A DNA stretch of 64,000 bases from Paenibacillus sp. FSL M7-0420. GTDB taxonomy: Bacteria; Bacillota; Bacilli; Paenibacillales; Paenibacillaceae. The DNA is taken from contig NZ_JBBOCJ010000001.1 of NCBI RefSeq assembly GCF_038002345.1, positions 4,030,001 through 4,094,000 of the forward strand. The letters are read 5' to 3'. How positions within the stretch are numbered: the stretch's first letter is position 1; each line of letters begins with the position of its first letter. This document shows, piece by piece, positions 34,435-43,615 of the stretch. A program made the position numbers and the translations under genes. The notes under the pieces are model-generated. The model ran no database searches. It worked only from the letters and a program-made list of their open reading frames with translations, and was not told the DNA's origin.

Positions 34435-35964
34435 TTACGAGCGGCCCGCTTTAGCCGCTGGACGGCTGGACGGACGTCCGCTCTGACCGCCAGGTCTGCT
34501 GCCCGAAGGGTTTGAACGGCCGTATGAGCCGCCAGACGATTTCTGGCTCTGGCTGCCGCCTGGACGCCCGTTGGTATTAGCCTGGCCCTCTGAAGCACCT
34601 CTCGCTCCACCGCCAGCATAACTGCTGCCCGATGCGCTTCTAGCCCCACTGCCTGCATGACCGCTTCCAGAAGCGCCTTTAGCGCCACCTGTGTTGCCGC
34701 CGCTCTGCTGTTTGCCTTGCGCGAACCATTCCGACTTCGGCTTGCGGGGCGGATTCGTCTTGGCCTTCTGCGACGGTTTGACCGGCGCTTTGCCGGGACG
34801 GTCTGCCAGCAATGCCAGATTGCTCTTAGACATCGGATACGCATGCTCCTTGATCTCGGGAATCGTCTTGCCAATCAGCTTCTGGATATCCTTCAGATAC
34901 GGAATTTCCTCCGCTTCGCACAGCGAGATGGCGATGCCGCTCATCCCCGCACGGCCGGTCCGGCCAATACGGTGAACATAGGTTTCCGGGATATTCGGCA
35001 GGTTGAAGTTGATGACATGGGACAGCTCATCAATATCAATTCCGCGCGCAGCGATGTCTGTAGCTACCAGTACGCGGGTCGCTCCGCTCTTGAAGTTTCT
35101 TAGCGCATTCTGGCGCTCATTCTGTGATTTGTTCCCGTGGATGGCCTGTGCTGTAATATTAATGCGGGTTAAATCCCGGGTTACCCGGTCCGCGCCGCGT
35201 TTGGTGCGTGTGAATACCAGCGCCGATACAATCGACGGGTCCTGCAGCAGACGGTTCAGCTGATTCTGCTTATTTCCGTTCTCCAGCAGATAGATCGACT
35301 GCTCAATTCTGTCTACCGTGGAGGAAACTGGAGTAATCTCGATTTTCACCGGATTGACAAGCAGTGTTTTCACCAGCTGCGAAATCTCCGCAGGCATAGT
35401 CGCTGAGAAGAACAAGGTCTGCTTCTTGAGCGGCATCTTGGCGATAATCCGCTTCACATCATGAATGAAGCCCATGTCCAGCATGCGGTCCGCTTCATCC
35501 AGCACGAGAATCTGCACATGCTGCAGATCCACACGCTTTTGGCTGATCAGGTCGATTAGACGGCCCGGTGTAGCAATCAGAATGTCGGCACCGATGGCAA
35601 GCGCCCGCTCCTGCGCCTTCTGTGATACTCCACCAACAATGGCTGTCGAACGGATGGTTGTGAACTTGCTGTAAGCCTGAATGTTCTCCTGAATCTGCAG
35701 CGCCAGCTCGCGGGTAGGCGTAAGAATCAGGGAACGGATGCGCTTGCCTCCGCCGGTTCTGCCCGGCTGCTGGCTCAGCAACTGAATAATCGGCAACGAG
35801 AAGGCCGCCGTTTTACCGGTACCGGTCTGTGCGCAGCCCAGGATGTCTCTGCCGGCTAATGCCGCAGGAATAGACTCTTCCTGGATCGGGGTTGGGGATG
35901 TATAGTTTTCCAGGCTAAGCGCCTTAAGAATCGGGGGGATCAGGTTCAAATCGTTAAATGTCAT
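34435..35964 (-). CDS. DEAD-box RNA helicase, RhlE-like
   Basis: The 509-aa ATP-dependent RNA helicase shows the Q motif and Walker A AQTGTGKTAAFS, PTRELALQ, TPGRLIDL, DEAD in ILVLDEADRMLDMGF, SATMP, and HRIGRTGR (motif VI). After about residue 400 comes a basic linker and a ~100-residue tail of Gly, Ser, Arg and Gln. This low-complexity tail is typical of RNA-binding, condensate-forming helicase tails. AAGGAGA just before the ATG at 35964 selects that start over 35985. Roles in ribosome assembly, RNA decay or cold adaptation are typical. Confidence 0.93.
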   Translation of the reverse strand: MTFNDLNLIPPILKALSLENYTSPTPIQEESIPAALAGRDILGCAQTGTGKTAAFSLPIIQLLSQQPGRTGGGKRIRSLILTPTRELALQIQENIQAYSKFTTIRSTAIVGGVSQKAQERALAIGADILIATPGRLIDLISQKRVDLQHVQILVLDEADRMLDMGFIHDVKRIIAKMPLKKQTLFFSATMPAEISQLVKTLLVNPVKIEITPVSSTVDRIEQSIYLLENGNKQNQLNRLLQDPSIVSALVFTRTKRGADRVTRDLTRINITAQAIHGNKSQNERQNALRNFKSGATRVLVATDIAARGIDIDELSHVINFNLPNIPETYVHRIGRTGRAGMSGIAISLCEAEEIPYLKDIQKLIGKTIPEIKEHAYPMSKSNLALLADRPGKAPVKPSQKAKTNPPRKPKSEWFAQGKQQSGGNTGGAKGASGSGHAGSGARSASGSSYAGGGARGASEGQANTNGRPGGSQSQKSSGGSYGRSNPSGSRPGGQSGRPSSRPAAKAGRS

Positions 35965-36134
35965 TTTATCTCCTTCATTGGGCATACATATATTGGTGAA
36001 TCCTTAATTCCGTTACTGTATATTCCTTTTGCGGCGTCTCCACATAGCGCTCAGCAAAGTCATAACACATAATGATACCACATAAAAGCGAATATGAAAA
36101 CTTTCATTTCTTTCTTTTCAAAAAAATATACAAC

Positions 36135-36161
36135 AAAAAAGCAGAGGAAGGGTCCCCTGCT
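36135..36161 (-). terminator. Intrinsic terminator of pduL
   Basis: On the minus strand AGCAGGGGACCCTTCCTCTGCT folds as a 7-bp stem (AGCAGGG/CCTCTGCT with a wobble) followed by TTTTTTG. Confidence 0.75.
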
Positions 36162-36184
36162 CTTGTCTTACCTATTATAAAATA

Positions 36185-36757
36185 CTAGTCTAGGATTTCA
36201 GCGGTATCGCCATTATTGGCACCGGCAGCGTTAGCTTCATCAGTATCGATGTGCATGTCCAGCTTGAAGCTGTCGGATACGCGTGCAATTACGTTCTCCA
36301 GCACCAGGCCGCGTTCGCCGCCCAGACGTACCTTCAGGAGCTGCTTATCGGCAATGCCCCAAGCTTCTGCTTCGGAAGTATGGAAGTGGATATGGCGCGC
36401 TGCTACAATAACACCAGTCTCCAGCTCAACTTCACCGGCAGGTCCTTTAATTGTAATTCCTGGTGTTCCTTCAATATTGCCGGATTCACGGACAGGTGCC
36501 TTCACGCCGAGGCTGAAGGAGTCTGTGCGGGATACTTCCAGCTGCGAAGCCGGACGGGCAGGTCCGAGGATTCTTACTTTGTCGAACTTCCCTTTCGAAC
36601 CAATGACAGCCACTTGCTCATTCGCTGCGAATTGTCCGGGTTGGGACAGGGGTTTGAACTCGGTCAATTGATAACCAGGGCCAAACAATGCTTCTACGTG
36701 CTCCTGCGTAAGGTGAATATGCCGGGCCGACACACCTACGGGTACAGTCTTGCTCAT
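36185..36757 (-). CDS. pduL: Phosphate propanoyltransferase PduL-type
   Basis: The 190-aa PTAC enzyme interconverts acyl-CoA and acyl-phosphate, here most likely acetyl or propionyl. The two duplicated beta-barrel halves each carry the zinc/CoA His motifs: VGVSARHIHLTQEHVEALFG at the start and GVIVAARHIHFHTSEAEAWG near residue 125. AAGGAGTG precedes the ATG at 36757. No microcompartment genes are nearby, so it probably acts as a free acetate-forming enzyme. Confidence 0.93.
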   Translation of the reverse strand: MSKTVPVGVSARHIHLTQEHVEALFGPGYQLTEFKPLSQPGQFAANEQVAVIGSKGKFDKVRILGPARPASQLEVSRTDSFSLGVKAPVRESGNIEGTPGITIKGPAGEVELETGVIVAARHIHFHTSEAEAWGIADKQLLKVRLGGERGLVLENVIARVSDSFKLDMHIDTDEANAAGANNGDTAEILD

Positions 36758-36830
36758 TTTTAAGTCACTCCTTGTATTTTCTCTAGTATCTGTACAAGCC
36801 ACTGAACATTATACATCTTATTACCCGAAA

Positions 36831-36866
36831 ATAAAAAGACCCGCATCACAATGCGAGGCTTTTTTC
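36831..36866 (-). terminator. Intrinsic terminator of the dipeptidase gene
   Basis: On the minus strand GCCTCGCAT-TGTG-ATGCGGGTC forms a wobble-containing stem followed by TTTTTATTTT. Confidence 0.7.
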
Positions 36867-36918
36867 CGGGCATATTACGATTCTGTGAATGCTTCATCCT
36901 GATTTTCCCAATTCATAG

Positions 36919-37905
36919 TCACTTCCTGGTGAGCGAAGAGGTTAAACCTGCGGAAGAAGGCAGCTGCTCCCTCAAGAACCCCAGCGCATTCTCATACAGC
37001 CAGCCCCGTACATCAGCTTCGGGATAGTATTTCAGCAGCATCTCGGCGAACTCCGCGTATTGCCCCGGATGCTCCAGCCCTTCTACCCACGCTTCAATTC
37101 CGTCAAAATCCGAGCCGAACATCAGCTGTCCGCTCCCGCCAAGACCACAGACATGCTCAATGTGCCTCCGCATATCTTCCCTCCGGGCCGCTCCTTCATT
37201 TCGCACGAACCAGGGGACAAAGGTAAGCCCGATTCGCCCGTCCCTTACAATCAGTGCCTTCAGCTGATCATCACTCAGGTTGCGGGGATGACTGCATACC
37301 GCTGCGCAATTCGAATGCGAAGCAATGAACGGACGGGTACTGTGCTCCAGCAGCTCCCAGAAGCCTGCCGGGGCCAAATGCGATACATCCAGCAGCATTC
37401 CGCTCCCATTGCACCAGTCAATCAGCTTCCGGCCATGCTCAGTGAAACCGCCGTTCCGCCGCTCCAGCACACCGTCCGCCGCCCAGTTAGCATAGTTCCA
37501 GGTAATCCCCAGGCAGCGCACACCCAGCTCGAAGCATAACTGGGCATAGAACAGATTGCCCTCCAGACCGTCCACGCCCTCCAGAGAGAGCATTCCATAG
37601 GCCGGTGCAGTGAAGCTGCCTTCCTGCGCTTCTTCCTTCCACCTCAGCCACTGCAGCCCTCCAGAACCGGTAACCTTTTGATGGAAGCACTCGATTTGCC
37701 CCAGAATATCCTCGAACTTTGCCCTTCCGCGCACCGCAGACAAATAGATGGCAAAAACCTGCAGTCCGACATTTCCCTCTGCCAGCCGCGCTGCGGTCAC
37801 ATCCAGCCGGGGATCATTCTTGAAGTCTATCCCTGGATTCGCCTGCAGCTTACTCAGAGCATCACAATGAAAATCCGCCACCTTCAGCTTCCTGTTTCCC
37901 ACCAT
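36919..37905 (-). CDS. Membrane dipeptidase family protein (peptidase M19)
   Basis: The 328-aa zinc dipeptidase of the renal-dipeptidase family has the first metal motif HxD as DFHCDALSKL (residues ~11-20). The bridging Glu region is LSLEGVDGLEG, and further metal histidines sit in DVSHLAPAGFW and FIASHSNCAAV. There is no signal peptide. AAGGAGAG precedes the ATG. It may cleave D-amino-acid-containing or L,D-dipeptides from wall turnover; exact substrate unknown. Confidence 0.92.
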   Translation of the reverse strand: MVGNRKLKVADFHCDALSKLQANPGIDFKNDPRLDVTAARLAEGNVGLQVFAIYLSAVRGRAKFEDILGQIECFHQKVTGSGGLQWLRWKEEAQEGSFTAPAYGMLSLEGVDGLEGNLFYAQLCFELGVRCLGITWNYANWAADGVLERRNGGFTEHGRKLIDWCNGSGMLLDVSHLAPAGFWELLEHSTRPFIASHSNCAAVCSHPRNLSDDQLKALIVRDGRIGLTFVPWFVRNEGAARREDMRRHIEHVCGLGGSGQLMFGSDFDGIEAWVEGLEHPGQYAEFAEMLLKYYPEADVRGWLYENALGFLREQLPSSAGLTSSLTRK

Positions 37906-38016
37906 AGGTCAGCTCTCCTTCTTCCTTCACCTGCTGAATATTTAAATGAACCGTTGACGGTCCAGCGTCTATTTCATGTATATGCACCTAACTGAAGCGG
38001 CAGTCAGCACAGCAAA

Positions 38017-38043
38017 AAGCCTGTTTACAGTGTAAACAGGCTT
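38017..38043. terminator. Intrinsic terminator of spoVS
   Basis: AAGCCTGTTTAC-A-GTGTAAACAGGCTT is a near-perfect inverted repeat just downstream of spoVS; T-runs are short on the minus strand (CTTTTTGC) and partial on the plus. Confidence 0.7.
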
Positions 38044-38064
38044 AATCTAAATGATTCACTTGAG

Positions 38065-38325
38065 TTATCTAGGTTCCACAATAAGTTTGATTGCCGTCCG
38101 GTCTTCCCCATCAATCACTATATCCGTAAAAGCCGGAATACAGATCAAGTCCACTCCGCTAGGTGCGACAAATCCCCGGGCGATGGCAACGGCCTTCACG
38201 GCCTGGTTCAGTGCTCCTGCTCCAATAGCTTGTAGCTCGGCCGATCCACGTTCGCGAAGAACACCTGCTAATGCGCCAGCAACGGAATTTGGATTGGATT
38301 TAGCTGATACTTTTAATACATCCAT
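38065..38325 (-). CDS. spoVS: Stage V sporulation protein S
   Basis: The 86-aa Alba-fold protein is nearly invariant in spore formers. Recognisable blocks are MDVLKVSAKSNPNSVAGALA, GAGALNQAVKAVAIARGFVA and the C-terminal AIKLIVEPR. It is required for stage V spore coat/cortex development and affects septation in Bacillus. A strong GGGGAGG precedes the ATG, and a sigma-H promoter lies 55-85 bp upstream. Its place after rny-ymdB is conserved in Bacillus. Confidence 0.97.
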   Translation of the reverse strand: MDVLKVSAKSNPNSVAGALAGVLRERGSAELQAIGAGALNQAVKAVAIARGFVAPSGVDLICIPAFTDIVIDGEDRTAIKLIVEPR

Positions 38326-38379
38326 AGTAAGTACCTCCCCTGGGAAAATGATGGTGTTCTTCTTCCACTACAGTAGATG

Positions 38380-38408
38380 TTATTCGCTTCAGAAGAATTA
38401 ATTCCTTC
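38380..38408 (-). promoter_or_regulatory. Sigma-H promoter of spoVS
   Basis: On the minus strand GAAGGAATT (38400-38408) and AGCGAATAA (38380-38388) with an 11-bp spacer match the sigma-H consensus RnAGGAwWW-N11/12-RnnGAATwW at every defined position. Confidence 0.8.
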
Positions 38409-38529
38409 TTTTTGCGGACCTCTCCGGAGAAAATAGTTCAAAAGATACTCTTTTTCGATATAATAAATATCACACTTCACCCAAAACAAAATGAGTATTA
38501 CCTAATTACCTATTTGTATGAAAACCCTT

Positions 38530-39324
38530 CTAGCTCATCACCCATTCATCCTCACGCAGCCGGATCTTCTCCAGTCGTGTCGCTCTGCCTGTAGCTTCAT
38601 CAAGTTCTGCGAATAGACCATGCAGCTGCCATTTGCCTTCGTCGACTACAAACCGGGAGGGAAGCTGAGTTGTAAATTTATAGATGATCGCATCCTTTTC
38701 CATACCCAGAATCCCTTCTCTTGAACCAACCATACCCGCATCTGTAAGATACGCCGTACCTCCAGGCAGGATCACATCATCATTACTCTGCACATGAGTA
38801 TGTGTGCCGACTACAATCGAAGCCATTCCATCCATAAAATAGCCCATAGCTATTTTCTCGGAGGTTGCTTCCGCATGGAAATCCACCAGAATGCACTTAT
38901 GCTCTCTGCGCAGTTCCTCCACAATCTCCTCGCCTACCCGGAACGGGTCATCGATCGCCGGAAGAAAGGTACGGCCCTGCAGATTCACAATCGCCAGCTG
39001 CTTGCCGTTCCCCTTAACAACGGTATAGCCCCGGCCCGGTGTCCCCGGCGGAAAGTTAGCCGGACGGATGATCCGCGGCTCGTCGTCGATGAACTCGAAG
39101 ATATCCTTGTTGTCCCAGGTGTGATTGCCCATCGTAATACCGTGGATACCCCAGTTAAAGAATTCGTTAGCGATAGCAGCGGTGATCCCTCTGCCGGCAG
39201 CGGCATTCTCACCATTGGCAATGATGATATGCGGCTGATATTTGCTTTTCAGGGAAGGCAGCATTTCACGCAGCGCTTTTCTGCCTGTATTGCCTACAAT
39301 GTCTCCGATAAATAAAACTTTAAT
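38530..39324 (-). CDS. ymdB: YmdB 2',3'-cyclic nucleotide phosphodiesterase, ATT start
   Basis: This dinuclear-metal phosphodiesterase affects biofilm and motility decisions in Bacillus. The first ATG in frame (39264) would remove the catalytic N-terminus. The frame continues upstream as KVLFIGDIVGNTGRKALRE to an ATT at 39324 (or 39327), with AGGAGGAG at 39331-39338 and a stop codon just before. With ATT 39324 as codon 1, Asp8, Glu39, Asn40 and Asn67-His68 fall at the family's metal-site numbers. The 264-aa length is also right. No ATG, GTG or TTG exists in that interval. Confidence 0.9.
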   Translation of the reverse strand: MKVLFIGDIVGNTGRKALREMLPSLKSKYQPHIIIANGENAAAGRGITAAIANEFFNWGIHGITMGNHTWDNKDIFEFIDDEPRIIRPANFPPGTPGRGYTVVKGNGKQLAIVNLQGRTFLPAIDDPFRVGEEIVEELRREHKCILVDFHAEATSEKIAMGYFMDGMASIVVGTHTHVQSNDDVILPGGTAYLTDAGMVGSREGILGMEKDAIIYKFTTQLPSRFVVDEGKWQLHGLFAELDEATGRATRLEKIRLREDEWVMS

Positions 39325-39515
39325 AATCTTCTCCTCCTAAATTTTTGGTTTGTGTATGCTCTGCCAACCATATATCGCTGCTTAAGTATAATTTCACCTA
39401 TTCTGCTTCATTCCAAACTCCAAGGTGCATGCGGCACAGGGTAGAGCATATCAGATGAATTCAGCAGGCTCCAGTGTGAATGGATACATCAGCGGCTCAT
39501 AGCTTTCACGCATGA

Positions 39516-39541
39516 AAAAAGGCCCCGCAAGGGGGCCGATT
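39516..39541 (-). terminator. Intrinsic terminator of rny
   Basis: On the minus strand GGCCCC-CTTGC-GGGGCC followed by TTTTTTC. Confidence 0.85.
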
Positions 39542-39548
39542 TCCTTAT

Positions 39549-41090
39549 TTATTTCGCATATTCTACAGCGCGTGTCTCGCGGATTACCGTAACCTTGATA
39601 TGACCCGGATAATCCAGCTCACTCTCAATCATCTTCGTAATATCGCGGGCCAGACGGAAGCTTTCGGCATCATCAATCTTCTCAGGCTGTACCATTACGC
39701 GAACCTCGCGGCCCGCCTGAATGGCATAGGATTTCTCGACACCCTCGAAGGACTCCGAGATCTCCTCCAGCTTTTCCAGACGTTTGATGTACGTTTCCAG
39801 GGTCTCACGGCGTGCACCTGGACGGGCAGCCGACAAAGCATCAGCAGCACCAACCAGCATAGCAATAACCGAGGTAGCCTCGCAATCTCCATGGTGGGAC
39901 GCGATACTGTTGATAACCACCGGATGTTCCTTGTACTTCTTCGCCAGTTCGACGCCGATTTCAACATGCGAACCTTCCACTTCATGATCAAGCGCTTTGC
40001 CAATATCATGCAGCAGTCCGGCACGTTTTGCAAGCACGATGTCTTCCCCAAGCTCACCGGCCATAAGTCCAGTCAAATAAGCAACCTCCATGGAGTGCTT
40101 CAGTACGTTTTGACCGTAGCTCGTGCGGAATTTCAGGCGGCCCAGAATTTTGATCAGATCCGGGTGCAGACCATGAACGCCAACCTCGAAGGTAGCTTGT
40201 TCACCGTATTCGCGAATCCGTTCATCCACTTCTTTGCGGGATTTCTCCACCATTTCTTCAATACGTGCAGGATGGATACGTCCATCTGCCACCAGCTTCT
40301 CCAGTGCCGTACGGGCCACTTCGCGGCGGATCGGATCAAATCCTGACAGAATAACTGCTTCCGGCGTATCATCAATAATAAGATCAATCCCGGTCAGAGT
40401 CTCCAGCGCACGGATATTGCGGCCTTCACGACCGATGATCCGGCCCTTCATCTCTTCATTCGGCAAGGTAACGACAGATACCGTAGTTTCCGCCACATGA
40501 TCAGCCGCACAGCGTTGAATCGCCAAGGTGATAATCTCACGGGCTTTCTTGTCCGCTTCTTCCTTAGCCTGCTGTTCGATTTCCTTGATCATCTGAGCAG
40601 TTTCATGGCGAACTTCCTGTTCTACATTGCTGAGAATGATACTTCTGGCATCATCGATGCTCAGATTGGAGATACGTTCCAGTTCAGTAACCTGATTCTT
40701 GTAAATAACATCAATTTGCTGTTGGGTTTCATCAATTCGTTTCTCTTTGTTAGCTACTTGTTCTTCTTTTCGTTCAAGCGATTCCATTTTTTTATCCAGC
40801 GATTCTTCCTTTTGCAGCAAACGTCGCTCTTGCCGTTGGATTTCATTCCGACGTTCACGAGTTTCTTTCTCAGCTTCGGTACGGATTCTATGAACTTCGT
40901 CCTTAGCTTCGAGTACCGTTTCCTTCTTCAGCGCCTCCGCCTCTTTCTTCGCGTTCTCCACGATGACTACGGCTTCTTTCTCTGCGCTGGAAATCTTAGC
41001 TTCTGCAAGGGATTTACGAATAAAATAACCGAATCCAAAGAATGCTGCAGCTACAACGAGAACGACTATGACCCAGATCAATGGATCCAT
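39549..41090 (-). CDS. rny: Ribonuclease Y
   Basis: The 513-aa membrane-anchored endoribonuclease initiates mRNA decay. It has an N-terminal transmembrane helix ([20 protein letters not shown]), a long charged coiled coil (about 30-190), a KH domain with [15 protein letters not shown], and an HD domain with [12 protein letters not shown]. Length matches the family (about 515). AGGAGGTG precedes the ATG. It is followed by its own terminator, then ymdB, the order seen in Bacillus. Confidence 0.97.
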   Translation of the reverse strand: MDPLIWVIVVLVVAAAFFGFGYFIRKSLAEAKISSAEKEAVVIVENAKKEAEALKKETVLEAKDEVHRIRTEAEKETRERRNEIQRQERRLLQKEESLDKKMESLERKEEQVANKEKRIDETQQQIDVIYKNQVTELERISNLSIDDARSIILSNVEQEVRHETAQMIKEIEQQAKEEADKKAREIITLAIQRCAADHVAETTVSVVTLPNEEMKGRIIGREGRNIRALETLTGIDLIIDDTPEAVILSGFDPIRREVARTALEKLVADGRIHPARIEEMVEKSRKEVDERIREYGEQATFEVGVHGLHPDLIKILGRLKFRTSYGQNVLKHSMEVAYLTGLMAGELGEDIVLAKRAGLLHDIGKALDHEVEGSHVEIGVELAKKYKEHPVVINSIASHHGDCEATSVIAMLVGAADALSAARPGARRETLETYIKRLEKLEEISESFEGVEKSYAIQAGREVRVMVQPEKIDDAESFRLARDITKMIESELDYPGHIKVTVIRETRAVEYAK

Positions 41091-41173
41091 CTGTTCACCT
41101 CCTCGTTGATATCCTCCAAGGATCTTCCCTTGGGTATTTGTGCAGTTGTTAAACTATCCGTTCATCACCATAC

Positions 41174-41195
41174 AAAAAACCGGTAATACACCGAT
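41174..41195 (-). terminator. Terminator-like hairpin in the rny leader (possible attenuator)
   Basis: On the minus strand ATCGGT-GTATT-ACCGGT followed by TTTTT lies about 85 nt before the rny start and about 135 nt after the predicted transcription start, so it could control read-through into rny. Confidence 0.5.
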
Positions 41196-41337
41196 TGCCA
41201 TACTGCACATGCTGCACATGCACATTGCCCGCCTTATCCGGCGATTACATTTCATATGAGTTGTACGCGAACCGGAACATAAGAGTCTGCTTTTTGGGAA
41301 GGAAAAAGGAATCTTAGTTTATGCCGATTCATGTTAT

Positions 41338-41367
41338 ATTTTATTATTTATAAAAAGACCTTGTCAA
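41338..41367 (-). promoter_or_regulatory. Promoter of rny
   Basis: On the minus strand TTGACA (41362-41367), 18-bp spacer, TAAAAT (41338-41343). It implies a leader of about 240 nt. The rest of the 309-bp gap 41091-41399 contains the hairpin at 41174-41195 and short TGCACATG direct repeats near 41204-41226. Confidence 0.6.
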
Positions 41368-41399
41368 GAGAGTCGATAACCGCAATTAAGTCAAGAGAA

Positions 41400-42137
41400 T
41401 CAATCCGGGAAGTAAAACTCCTCTTCTTCCCCCTCAGAATTCTCCTCTTCACGCAGAATCCCGATCACCTGGCGCACCATTTCACCAGAGAATCCCCGGC
41501 GCATGAGGAACGCCCCTGTCTTCCGCCGTTTGTCGTTCACATCTCCCCGGATCGTATTCCATTTCTTCCGTCCGGTCAGCAGCGCGCTCTCCAGCTCCTG
41601 CTCGGGTGTGATCTCATCCAGCGCTTCCGCAATCAGCGACTTATCAATCCCTTTCTCCCGCAGCTCCTGCCGGATCCACATCTTACCCTTACGCTGATTC
41701 ACAATCCGCTGCTCCGCCCACTGCTTGGCGTACAAGGTATCATCAAGCAGACGTTCCTCCTGCAGGCGGAGCAGAACTTCGGCAATAACAGTCTCCCCTA
41801 TTTCCTTCTCCCTTAAACGGCGGGCCATCTCCTGTGCGGTTCTGGGCTTGCGCTCCAGATACCTAAGCCCCTCCACATACGCCCGCTGGCGCTCGTCTGC
41901 GGCAACAATATCCTCCAGATCTGCTTTTACAAAAGTACTCCCGGTAATCATCCGGTATTTAATCATGACATCTTCATGAACAGTCATGTTGTAGTCTCCG
42001 AAATGGATTAGATAACGATAATTAGACTTCTTAAGCCGCTCTACCTTTGTAATTACCAGCTCTTGATCTGCCGGGAAATCCGCCAGCACCTGCTGCTCAT
42101 CCTGTTCTTCGAATTCCTCATCCAATTGTATAACCAT
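41400..42137 (-). CDS. recX: Regulatory protein RecX
   Basis: The 245-aa modulator of RecA filaments is made of repeated three-helix units, e.g. RYLERKPRTAQEMARRLREK, ERLLDDTLYAKQWAEQRI and MWIRQELREKGIDKSLIAEA, with an acidic tail (EEENSEGEEEEFYFPD). AGGTGATC, a perfect anti-SD match, lies 6 nt before the ATG at 42137, which is preferred to the GTG at 42149. It lies downstream of recA, separated by a terminator, as is common in Firmicutes with recX next to recA. Confidence 0.93.
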   Translation of the reverse strand: MVIQLDEEFEEQDEQQVLADFPADQELVITKVERLKKSNYRYLIHFGDYNMTVHEDVMIKYRMITGSTFVKADLEDIVAADERQRAYVEGLRYLERKPRTAQEMARRLREKEIGETVIAEVLLRLQEERLLDDTLYAKQWAEQRIVNQRKGKMWIRQELREKGIDKSLIAEALDEITPEQELESALLTGRKKWNTIRGDVNDKRRKTGAFLMRRGFSGEMVRQVIGILREEENSEGEEEEFYFPD

Positions 42138-42172
42138 CCTGCCGATCACCTGCTTAAGCTGAAATATTTGCG

Positions 42173-42207
42173 AAAAGGCACCCTGTAATATCCTCCACAG
42201 GGCGCCT
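42173..42207 (-). terminator. Intrinsic terminator of recA
   Basis: On the minus strand GGCGCCCTGT pairs with ACAGGGTGCC, followed by TTTTCG; read-through may supply recX. Confidence 0.75.
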
Positions 42208-42253
42208 ATCCATCATGACTTCATTATTCAATTAGAAGTAGAGGAGTACTTAA

Positions 42254-43318
42254 TTACTCGATCTCAAGCAGCAATTTCTCTTCTTCCTCTTGCTCCGCAA
42301 CCACATCTGCTTCAGATGGTGCCGCTACCAGAGTTGTCAGATTACTTGCCTCACGGATCTTGTTCTCGATCAGCAGAGCAATATCCTGATGTTCCTTCAG
42401 GAACTGCTTGGAATTCTCCCGTCCTTGACCCAGACGTTCGCCTTCATAGGAATACCAGGCACCGCTCTTGTTGACAATATCCATCTCCGTACCGATATCC
42501 ACAAGGCTTCCCTCTCTGGAGATTCCTTCGCCGTACATGATATCTACATCCGCTTGCTTGAACGGAGGCGCTACCTTGTTCTTCACAACCTTGATCTTCG
42601 TACGGTTACCCACAACATCGTTACCCATCTTGATACTCTCTACCCGGCGCACATCCAGACGGACGGAGGAGTAGAATTTCAGAGCGCGTCCACCCGGAGT
42701 GGTCTCTGGGTTACCGAACATTACGCCAATCTTCTCACGAAGCTGGTTAATGAAGATCGCAATGGTGTTGGATTTGTTAATGGCGCCTGACAGCTTCCGC
42801 AAGGCCTGAGACATCAGACGGGCCTGCAAGCCTACGTGGGAATCACCCATGTCGCCTTCAATTTCCGCCTTAGGTACCAGTGCTGCTACAGAGTCAACTA
42901 CAATGATGTCTACTGCTCCGCTGCGTACAAGTGCTTCAGCGATTTCCAGGGCCTGTTCACCCGTATCAGGCTGGGACAGCAGCAGCTCATCAATGTTAAC
43001 GCCAAGCGCCTTGGCATACTTGGGATCAAGCGCATGCTCAGCATCGATGAAGGCAGCTTGTCCGCCCTGCTTCTGTACTTCGGCGATCGCATGAAGTGCA
43101 ACCGTCGTCTTACCGGAAGATTCCGGTCCATATACTTCAATAATACGTCCTTTGGGAAGTCCGCCAATACCTAGTGCAATATCAAGTGCCAAAGATCCGC
43201 TAGGTACAACTTCCACTTTCATGTGAGTGGATTCTCCCAGTTTCATTACCGAACCTTTACCGAATTGTTTTTCTATTTGACGAAGCGCCATATCAAGCGC
43301 TGCACGACGATCTGACAA
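42254..43318 (-). CDS. recA: Recombinase RecA
   Basis: The 354-aa RecA catalyses strand exchange and stimulates LexA self-cleavage. The P-loop is GPESSGKTT near residue 65; [21 protein letters not shown] Walker [22 protein letters not shown] (loop L2) and the acidic C-terminal tail follow. The start codon is TTG at 43318 (protein [14 protein letters not shown]), with AAGGAAG upstream. The promoter region holds an SOS box. Confidence 0.98.
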   Translation of the reverse strand: MSDRRAALDMALRQIEKQFGKGSVMKLGESTHMKVEVVPSGSLALDIALGIGGLPKGRIIEVYGPESSGKTTVALHAIAEVQKQGGQAAFIDAEHALDPKYAKALGVNIDELLLSQPDTGEQALEIAEALVRSGAVDIIVVDSVAALVPKAEIEGDMGDSHVGLQARLMSQALRKLSGAINKSNTIAIFINQLREKIGVMFGNPETTPGGRALKFYSSVRLDVRRVESIKMGNDVVGNRTKIKVVKNKVAPPFKQADVDIMYGEGISREGSLVDIGTEMDIVNKSGAWYSYEGERLGQGRENSKQFLKEHQDIALLIENKIREASNLTTLVAAPSEADVVAEQEEEEKLLLEIE

Positions 43319-43349
43319 TCAGACCACTTCCTTCACTGTTTATAGTATT

Positions 43350-43378
43350 ATAATAACGTGTTTTGAAGGGCTTGCCAA
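43350..43378 (-). promoter_or_regulatory. Promoter of recA
   Basis: On the minus strand TTGGCA (43373-43378), 17-bp spacer, TATTAT (43350-43355), with an SOS box immediately upstream. Confidence 0.6.
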
Positions 43379-43387
43379 GTCTTTTTT

Positions 43388-43401
43388 AGAACATACATTC
43401 G
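43388..43401 (-). promoter_or_regulatory. LexA (DinR) SOS box upstream of recA
   Basis: CGAATGTATGTTCT on the minus strand matches the Gram-positive SOS consensus CGAACATATGTTCG at 11 of 14 positions, placed 10 bp before the -35 box. Confidence 0.65.
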
Positions 43402-43545
43402 TTTTTTTTGCTCCCAGGGATAATACTCCCTTTTATTGTAAGATGCAGGCCTCCTTCCGGATGCAAAACTCAGCAGGTGCTTCTCTTCCGCTTCTTACGT
43501 TAACAGGAACAGCCATAGGATAATTTGTTATACCTAATATAAAAC

Positions 43546-43586
43546 AAAAAACCGCAGCATGATCGCTCAAGCCACGGTTCTTCCGT
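43546..43586 (-). terminator. Terminator of the pgsA-cinA transcript
   Basis: On the minus strand AACCGTGGC pairs imperfectly with GCTGCGGTT, followed by TTTTTGTTTT. Confidence 0.6.
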
Positions 43587-43615
43587 ATACATGAATTATA
43601 TACCGGCACGTACAG

